Source of the DNA: Dipteris shenzhenensis
Taxonomy: Eukaryota > Polypodiophyta > Polypodiopsida > Gleicheniales
Reading direction: 5' to 3' (one strand)
Length of the DNA stretch: 64,000 nucleotides
Assembly (NCBI GenBank): GCA_047967505.1
Contig: CM106538.1
The notes beneath the pieces were generated by a model. It made no database searches and was not told the origin of the DNA. It saw only the letters and a list, made by a program, of their open reading frames with translations. The translations under genes and the position numbers were made by a program. This document shows, in pieces, positions 57,765-64,000 of this stretch; the first letter of the stretch is position 1, and every line of letters starts with the position of its first letter.

Positions 57765-57816
57765 ATATGTATATGTATATATCTATATATATATATTTAT
57801 ATATATAGATATAGAT

Positions 57817-57875
<59 letters not shown>

Positions 57876-57895
57876 CGTATGTACGTACGTACATA
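56304..57895. repeat. 1.6-kb compound microsatellite (GT, TATG, TA, TATC, CT, CA)
   Basis: (GT)n at about 56304-56343 is followed by mosaics of TATG, TA and TATC repeats, TA tracts of up to about 70 bp (56755-56828), (CT)n at about 57486-57513, (AC)n at about 57818-57840, and GTAC repeats at the end. Long ORFs in several frames (Tyr-Ile-Cys-Met repeats) are artefacts. The sequence can form hairpins and cruciforms, so its true length is uncertain. Confidence 0.97.
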
Positions 57896-59017
57896 TCATG
57901 AAGTTAGAGTAGTATATAACTAGTGCTGCTGAGTTCCTCAATTTTCAAGCTCTAATGGGAACACACTTCCGAATTTCCTGTTACGGTGAAATGGGATTTC
58001 ATTAAAGCTACCCTTCTGTTAATCCTCATTTGGTTACCTCATCCATATCTTTAGGTGCCGCAACAATGATGGAAAGACATTTTGTGTTTAACAACGTTTC
58101 AATTTCATACATGGGGAATGATTTGTGTTCTCTGCCCTGTTTTCCCTTGCTAGCTTCACCTCATCTAGAGTAGCATGGCACGTTGGATTCCTGTCTCTAT
58201 CATTTTAACCATTGCATATCAATACATTCTATCTTCTTCAATCTAGATAAAATATTTGGTCATACGAGTTCCTCCAAGTATTTCATATTCGTGCTAACAA
58301 TTTTGCCTTCCATGTCTTGATGGAGCTAAGGCCTGTTGGAAAGGTCAACTCCCCATCTGTAAGCTCCCAAATGAGGAGAGCATGGGGGAGGGAGACCTAG
58401 GGCATGACATGCCCAAAGAATAGATAGAGGGGGGGCTAACACATGGGTAGCACTGCACAAGAGAAAAAGACAGCAAGAGATGGCACAGGTACAAGGCATG
58501 GAACTCACCTGGAAGGAGGCAGATCTGGAGCAGCATGTAAGAGGTATATCCCAGACGAGAGGCACCTAGGATGAGCCAAATAGGGCATGAGAGCCAACCA
58601 ACCAGGCTACCAACAGGTTGGTTGGTTAGGGCTAGTCAAGCCTACAATTAAAGGGGGGGGCAACCATACACAACTATGGGATCTAGGCCCCCACTTATAG
58701 GAGCTATGGGCCAATTTTAGGGGCTGTTCCAGTCGGCCAATAAGGGGTAGGAAAGTCGGCTAGTAGGGCCTAGCTAGTCAGCTATTTTGAGGAGCCTTGT
58801 GGCCTATAAGAATGCATTTAGCCTCATTCATATCATCCATCTAGAGAAGCAGTTTAGGAGCAGTAAGAAGCCCTCCCTTGGACCTACACATAGGAGGAGA
58901 GGAGCAGCCTAAGCTGTAGACTGAGCTTAAAATATTGCCCACCTACTAGGCTGGGTTCTGAATAGCAAGGTGGAAGGGATCTGGATGGAGATTCTACACA
59001 CGCTCGATGAGGCTCAC

Positions 59018-60098
59018 TGTTCTAGAGATATCCAGTAGATAGTACAAGTACCTTGTGGTAAGATCAAAGGACCATGCTCTGGTGGGACTTTGGGTCTATC
59101 TCTTTTGTATTGTGTCCATAGATTTGGATGAAAATATATTGTTTTGGTGGTTTCTATATTTGGTTGATCATTGTATATTCTAGTTTGCACATCTATTTGA
59201 AGCAAATAAGTTAAGAATTTTGTGATTCCACTCCCCACAAACGTTGTGTGAGCTCCTAAGCCATGTCTTCCGCTATGCATATGCTCTATTGGTTGATTTC
59301 TAACATGGTATCATAGCCCAAATAGGAGGCTCATAAGTGTAGGAGCTTAAAGGTAGGGACCTACCTAAAGGACAACCCTGATTGAGAGGCTCTAGGGAAT
59401 CGATTTCCATGACATGAGGACTGTGCCCTTGCAAGAGGAGGGTAACTTAGGTCCATTGAGGTGTGAACAGAGTTTTGGTCTAAGGATGATTCTGGAGATG
59501 AAGAGGGCACTTCCAAGAAGATGAAGCAAAAGAAAAAGTGTTTTTGTTGTGATGAGCCAGGCCATTTTGCAAAGGATTGCAGAAAGAAGAAGGCGGATGA
59601 GAAGAACAAGGAATTCAAATGGTGATACAAAAGCCAAAGCTAATGTGGTAATCAAAGAACTATTCTTGGTGACATCTCCATGTGTTATTGAGGTCAGATA
59701 TGCTGACCTAGAAGCCACATTGAAGATGTCTAACATTGAGATGTGGATCGACGGGGAGTCAGAGACCTTTGTGAAGGTGAAGGACATCGAGGAGCATGCG
59801 GGCTAAGTGTTCTAGAGATATCCGGTAGATAGTAGAAGTACTGGGTGGTAAGATCAAAGGACCATGCTCTGGTGGGACTTTGGATCTATCTCTTTTGTAT
59901 TGTGTCCATAGCTTTGGATGAAAATATATCATTTTGGTGGTTTCTATATCTGGCTGGATCATTGTCTATTTGCTAGTCTGCACATCTATTTGAAGCAAAT
60001 AAGTTAAGAAGTTTGTGATTCCACTCCCCACACACACACACTATGTAAGCTCCTAGGCTATTCTATCAGTCGTACGCTCTGTTGGTTGATTTCTAACA
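59018..60098 (+). mobile_element. TRIM-like miniature LTR retrotransposon with Gag zinc knuckle
   Basis: Two LTRs (TGTTCTAGAGATATCC...GATTTCTAACA), 59018-59305 and 59808-60098, flank only 502 bp. A tRNA-iMet primer binding site (TGGTATCATAGCCC, 59306-59319) abuts the 5' LTR. Flanks CTCAC and AGGCC show no target duplication, so ends may have been rearranged or recombined. The LTRs are roughly 90% identical. The preceding 57896-59017 has no recognised gene. Confidence 0.85.
59476..59806 (+). pseudogene. gag: Residual Gag C-terminus of the TRIM-like element
   Basis: One frame reads DDSGDEEGTSKKMKQKKKCF and continues into a CX2CX4HX4C zinc knuckle (CFCCDEPGHFAKDC) and KKKADEKNKEFKW-stop at about 59624. 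An overlapping frame continues GDTKAKANVVIKELFLVTSP, VIEVRYADLEATLKMSNIEM and ends EEHAG-stop exactly at the 3' LTR. One frame change separates them. Capsid, protease, integrase and RT are all absent, so only the nucleocapsid-like piece was kept. Confidence 0.75.
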
Positions 60099-60180
60099 AG
60101 GCCTACTACAACTTCTTCACTTCTTAGTTAGATGGCTTGCCTCTTCTCACAATAAACCATGGGTCACATTTACTAACCTA

Positions 60181-60287
60181 ACATTAGGTTTGGTTTTGTA
60201 GGTTGTTTCCTATATTGCAAGCAAGGATGAAACATTAGGTTTGGTTTTGTATGTTGTTGCCTATAGGGCAAGCAAGGATGAAACACT
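60181..60287. repeat. 53-bp tandem duplication
   Basis: Two units AACATTAGGTTTGGTTTTGT...GCAAGCAAGGATGAA stand head to tail with a few differences. The rest of 60099-61085 contains no supported feature. Confidence 0.85.
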
Positions 60288-61085
60288 TGCTCTTTTCTTC
60301 TGCAAGATGCCCATATGGACCTTCCATCAAAATGTCACAAGCTTTATTAACAAGGTCACACATGCACTGAATTTAGTGACCTTGACACAACAAACAATAT
60401 TTTTGAAACAAAAGACTCCATGCAGTGATAGTCAACATAAAGGATTGAAAGGACTTTTTCACTCCCTATATAAATGCATGATAGAGGTGGCATGCCATCC
60501 TTAGGTTGCCTTACCTCATAAGGTAGATCGTTGCCCTTTCAATTAAAATGTGCCCAACATCATTGATTATATAATTAACTAGCACCTGATCATATCTATC
60601 TGACCAATCTATATTGAGGAGTCTATTGAATAGACACCATGCTATTGATTGCACTCCTCTCAGTTTTAATAGAGGATCACCTAATATCAAGACTATGACA
60701 CACTGATACTAGCATGATACGTTTAACATTGTCTCCCAAATTGTTCACATGCTTGAAGGCCAGAAGTTTTCTAATAATTGATGGATTGCCTCCCTTCTGT
60801 GATAATAACGTGATTTTTTATTTTGACAAAATAAACTCCAAGCCCTAATTCATTGGAAACTTGTTACTTGGACATAGTTTCTAGACGTCACCATGAATCA
60901 CCTTTTGGTTACAATAGTACACAAGAGTAATATTCTCATCCTGATTATGGGATTTTTTCCTTTATATACAGATACGCATAGAATGGAACGGCCACCATGA
61001 ACTTAGGTTTGATTCATAATAATGTGGACTAATTAAGACACAAAACTTGCTTCTTGTTATTTCAAAGGAGCATTATTTTTCTTAC

Positions 61086-61397
61086 CTGGTGAAACATGAA
61101 TGGATAGTGGACTTCCATTTATGTTTTTATTTGCATACGTTATCATCATCTCATATATTGCAGAAACATTGTAGCTGAAATTGGAAGCATATAGACCATC
61201 CCCAATATGAGACAAATTAAAGAGCCAAACGCTTGGTTTGGTGAGCTTAGCCAAAAATGGAATATATTTTGCATCTGTTGTGTCTACTTTGTTTCCAAAA
61301 GTATCTCTAGCTTGGATAATGATCTTTATTGCCTCTCCTGCTTGCACATCCCTAAGATTTGTTGTGTTGATAACACATTGTGTTGGAGATATATGAC
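61086..61397 (-). CDS. GEX2: GEX2-like gene, exon encoding a filamin-type Ig repeat
   Basis: This 312-nt (104-codon) exon lies between acceptor TTTACAG|GTCAT and donor CACCAG|GTAAGA, phase 1 at both ends. Filamin features: HISPTQCVINTTNLRDVQAG (strand A-B with Cys and an NTT sequon), IKIIIQARDTFGNKVDTTDA (the conserved filamin I.A.D..GN), GDGLYASNFSYNVSAIYEM (G.Y...Y....G.Y equivalent), ANKNINGSPLSIHVSPG (classic filamin ending I.GSPF.V.V.PG). Several NXT/S sequons and two flanking Cys agree with an extracellular location. It directly precedes the 29-kb intron. Codons and splice sites are intact. Confidence 0.85.
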
Positions 61398-62486
61398 CTG
61401 TAAACCTTCCAACATAGCAGAAATTTATTTCGTCAAATAAAATTTGGAAAAATAATGAGTCTAATTGGTTGTTTATTAAGTTGTCTCATAATCTGCTACA
61501 TTTTTAACACATCATAGAAACATAAAATGTATAATCAGAGACAAAGTCTTGATTTGTCAACCTAGTGAATGCAAACTCTGAATTGTAAATATTTTCATGA
61601 ATTTCATTTAGCTCATGAATTTCATTTAGCTCATGAATATGATCGAATTCGTCATATAATGATGCCTTGGATGCATCTGACTTGGCTCGCTCAATTTTCT
61701 CTCCTTAAAGTTATATACCATATCATAAAACGGGTCGACGACACTTAATTCTTTTTGGCAGGATGGAAAACAAGATGCTTAAAAGGAATACAACAGTAAT
61801 AGAAAAGTACTGAGACAGACTCTAGACTGTACATGCCTTCTAGGACACAATCATATGTCCACCCATGCTATATGAAAATGTGGATTTCTTATAATTTTGA
61901 GCGTAACTATGTTTTTTCCTTGCAACCTTGCATGTGAATAGCCCATTCAGATGCCATCGATTTGAGAGCTGTGTCATCTCCAAGTGACTTACAATATGGC
62001 AATCATTTTAGCCTCTTATCTCTCTTTTAGCTCTAGTGGCTGACACATACATGCCGTGAATTGCACAGTGCTTGCTTAACTATAACAAATGGCATGATCA
62101 CACATGCACCACACATTTTACAGAGACATATCAAGATGAAAATAGCAGCTCCACCACCAGTCCTAACAAGTGACCATGCTCTCCTACTGATGTTTGAATC
62201 CTTCCTTAGACTCGTCTGGGGCCCAAGTGAGTTGCTTCTGCTCTTTTGAGCGGCAACAATGAAGACCCTGAGATGTTGAGAGGAGATACAACTGTCCCAC
62301 TTCATAGTCAAGGCATGACCCATCTAGGCCGACCTGACTGTGTGTGGATAGACTGACCAATAGGTGGCAGGCTGACCGGAAGAATGCCGACCTACCACGC
62401 GGTCCAACCTGCCTATCATCAGCCAACCAACAGACGTGGCCATATGCCACTCATCAACTGACTTGCATAGGTGCCATATGCCACAT

Positions 62487-62767
62487 CATCTCGTATCGAA
62501 GGTATATTTATGTATTAATATAAAATATTGGTGAAAGTTTATCGAGCTATTTTTTAAAGTTTCACAATATTGATAGCATATAGCATATTTAAAGTTTCAC
62601 AATATGCTATATGCTATCAATATTGTGAAACTTCAAAAATTTTCACATAAAAGTTTCAAATTCTAGTGAATGTTTCAAACATTTATTTTTTTAACGGCGT
62701 ACAAACTTTCCACACCAATATAAACGTTTCGCTTCTTAATGAAACTAACATGAAAAAATCATCCTTG
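62487..62767 (+). mobile_element. hAT-type MITE with an internal hairpin, in an intron
   Basis: The right end, GAAAAAATCATCCTTG, matches the reverse complement of the terminus at 37622. The interior (TATCGAAGGTATAT, AATATAAAATATTGGTGAAAG, TGTTTCAAACATTTATTTTT, ACAAACTTTCCACACCAATA, TTCTTAATGAAACTAACATG) is collinear with the reverse complement of 37622-37917. The left terminus is degraded and no target duplication is visible. It lies 227 bp from the neighbouring filamin exon. Confidence 0.75.
62551..62639. repeat. 39-bp inverted repeat inside the MITE copy
   Basis: The left arm 62551-62589 and right arm 62601-62639 are reverse complements at 38 of 39 positions, with an 11-nt loop (TAAAGTTTCAC). 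The related MITE at 37622 lacks this hairpin, so it arose in this copy. Confidence 0.9.
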
Positions 62768-62993
62768 AATGCAATGTGAAATATATTGCCCAAGCCATGG
62801 AGACTTTAAAAAAACTCCTTGAGTAATAACCACTAGGATTTCTTTCTCACCCAATCGTTGTAACAACTAGGGTTTAATCTTCAACATAAGTTTCACCTTT
62901 TTGCTAGGCAAAGAATGGACGTCTTCATCATCCTCATCTTCTTCCGTCCCTCTCTCCTCTCGCCAAGTTAAAAAGGCTTAAGATAGACTGTAC

Positions 62994-63320
62994 CGGGTAT
63001 GACCTGGATCTTCAAGGCCGAGCCATTGATAAGGGAACCATACGCATCAACTGCAATATCATAGGATCCGGCTGCTGTAATGTTGAAATATGCGAGGTAC
63101 GTGCCCACCGATGGATCATATGGTCTTGCAATCGCACTGCGAGGCCAGGCGATCCCCTCCGGTAATGGAGTTATCGTAAAATTCACTGGTTGCACAAAAT
63201 ATGATACGCCTTCTCCTTGTGAATCTTGTGCTTTCACATACACCTGCAGCCTGTCTCCCGCAGTAGTTGCACTATTGGACGGCTTTATGACGGCTGTACA
63301 GAATCTAGCTTGTACCCACC
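62994..63320 (-). CDS. GEX2: GEX2-like gene, exon encoding a filamin-type Ig repeat
   Basis: This 327-nt (109-codon) exon. I chose the acceptor CGATCGCAG|GGTGG because it alone restores phase 1 after the preceding exon; earlier AGs give stops or the wrong frame. The donor is ATACCCG|GTACAG. The translation starts GWVQARFCTAVIKPSNSATT, then AGDRLQVYVKAQDSQGEGVS (filamin AG....V.AqDs.G), a Pro-rich strand (FTITPLPEGIAWPRSAIA), DPSVGTYLAYFNITAAGSYD (filamin d..dGtY.v.y....G.Y.i.V) and GSLINGSALKIQVIPG (filamin end). It is the third domain from the window edge. Confidence 0.85.
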
Positions 63321-63575
63321 CTGCGATCGTAGACAAATAATGCTTGTCATCCTAGGGAAATTTAACGTTGTCTGATGTCAGGGAATCAATTTACAAATTA
63401 CTTCCATATAATTTCCTACGTTCAGACACAGTGCAGAGTAGCATTCGCAGACACCGCAGTTAATGACTAAGAGCTTATTTATGCCGCGTTCAGCAAGATA
63501 GAAGTTCAAACCAATACTTTCACGTAGGCCTCTTGGCACGATCGTTGGAAAGCGAAGTTGTTCCTAGATGTCTAC

Positions 63576-63884
63576 CTGCACGAACTTGAGCTCGAAATGG
63601 GTTTCCAGAAAGAGCCAATTGATTGTAGTAGATGAAGACGTTATATTTCCCTTCAACATCCGGCTTGTATGCTGCACGGCAGCCTCCTTCCCTTCGGAAG
63701 CTGAACTTCTCCACTTGTGAGTCGCCGGCTCCCGTTATATTCCAACTAAGAGAGCTGTCACTGATGGGCACAACATTTCCATACGAGTCTCTCATAAACA
63801 CGATTATCTCATTCCAAAAGTTAACCGACGCCAGTGGCGACAAGCCTTCACCAACAACGATGGCGTCGTTGACGGTCGGGACAC
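63576..63884 (-). CDS. GEX2: GEX2-like gene, exon encoding a filamin-type Ig repeat
   Basis: This 309-nt (103-codon) exon lies between acceptor CTTATAG|GTGTC and donor GTGCAG|GTAGAC, phase 1 at both ends. It reads VPTVNDAIVVGEGLSPLASV, then WNEIIVFMRDSYGNVVPISD (filamin ..v.a.DsyGN), WNITGAGDSQVEKFSFRREG, CRAAYKPDVEGKYNVFIYYN (filamin Y.P...G.Y.v.v.y) and LALSGNPFRAQVRAG (filamin I.gsPF...V..G). The phrase FMRDSYGN is very like the filamin repeats of plant GEX2 proteins as I remember them. The upstream intron is only 75 nt and the downstream one 255 nt, so this 5' side of the gene is compact, unlike its 3' side. Confidence 0.87.
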
Positions 63885-63959
63885 CTATAAGATGAATTCA
63901 GGATGAAAACAGTAATTCAGAAGGCGTGACAACTCCTCCAAAATGTAGGATGGACGTAC

Positions 63960-64000
63960 CTGGACTATAAGAGAAGGCAAAAGGAGCTCCTGGTATGTCG
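63960..64000 (-). CDS. GEX2: GEX2-like gene, end of a further filamin exon (cut by window edge)
   Basis: The last 41 nt of an exon before donor GTCCAG|GTACGT read DIPGAPFAFSYSP plus the split Gly codon, the usual C-terminal end of a filamin repeat (I.GsPF.f.v.pG). The N-terminus of the protein, including any signal peptide, lies outside the window. Confidence 0.7.

Larger units (their letters stand above)
31833..61085 (-). other. Inferred 29.3-kb intron of the GEX2-like gene
   Basis: It runs from donor CCAG|GTAAGA (at 61086) to acceptor TTTTGTAG (at 31833). It contains the 17-kb Gypsy element, a decayed Copia, a 1.6-kb compound microsatellite and a TRIM. No filamin exon was recognised inside. 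Confidence 0.5.
61398..62993 (-). other. 1.6-kb intron of the GEX2-like gene
   Basis: Donor CCCG|GTACAG at 62993 and acceptor TTTACAG at 61398. It contains a hAT MITE (62487-62767) and a 17-18-bp tandem repeat (ATGAATTTCATTTAGCTC, about 61597-61640). No further exon was seen. Confidence 0.7.

Noticed and set aside
56117-57923. Several ORFs of 100-340 codons rich in Tyr, Ile, Cys, Met
   Set aside because: They are pure translation of TA/TATG/TATC/GT microsatellites in several frames and on both strands, with no protein-like sequence.
58326-58900. Possible LTR start TGTTGGAAAGGTC upstream of the TRIM-like element
   Set aside because: No partner repeat or PBS was found for it in the window.

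Overview
The window looks like nuclear DNA of a land plant with a large, transposon-rich genome: low to moderate GC, Ty1/Copia and Ty3/Gypsy LTR retrotransposons primed by initiator-Met tRNA, hAT-type MITEs, very long microsatellites and very large introns. A seed-free vascular plant (fern or lycophyte) or a gymnosperm fits, but the sequence alone does not fix the lineage.

The only host gene I can support lies on the minus strand and spans nearly the whole window. Six exons carry one domain each: 63960-64000 (runs off the edge), 63576-63884, 62994-63320, 61086-61397 and 31524-31832 are filamin/ABP280-type Ig repeats, and 7141-7458 is an IPT/TIG domain. Every visible junction is G|GT...AG|GN in phase 1, and all complete exons are multiples of three. 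The domain mix and sequence style point to a GEX2-like (GAMETE EXPRESSED 2) cell-surface protein. The two large introns are 29.3 kb and 24.1 kb, and almost everything else in the window sits inside them.

Layout: 1-1165, internally deleted Copia copy (+). 1168-6092, a hAT MITE end, dispersed repeats and a 0.3-0.4 kb duplication. 7141-7458, IPT/TIG exon. 8749-11414, young 2.7-kb LTR element coding only for Gag (TR-GAG type). 11415-13560, heavily decayed Copia (-). 15826-16733, terminal-inverted-repeat element. 17300-19250, broken coiled-coil coding region (-). 19982-26177, complete Copia with 171-bp LTRs, 5-bp target duplication and a disrupted pol, inserted into a degenerate tandem repeat. 27608-27754, foldback element. 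28900-30450 and 32400-36660, decayed Copia (-). 31524-31832, filamin exon. 37431-54516, a 17-kb Gypsy element (-) with about 1-kb LTRs, complete gag-PR-RT-RH-INT order, and an unusual 6.6-kb stretch between pol and the 3' LTR holding four purine-rich minisatellites and an extra decayed ORF ending in a coiled coil. 56187-57895, dispersed-repeat copy running into a 1.6-kb compound microsatellite. 59018-60098, 1.1-kb TRIM-like element with a Gag zinc knuckle. 61086-64000, four filamin exons with a hAT MITE in one intron.

The retroelements read as a layered insertion record. The Gypsy is old (LTRs visibly diverged, a MITE later inserted in one LTR). The Copia and TR-GAG copies are young (4 of 171 and 3 of 301 LTR differences, all transitions) and were inserted into older repeats.
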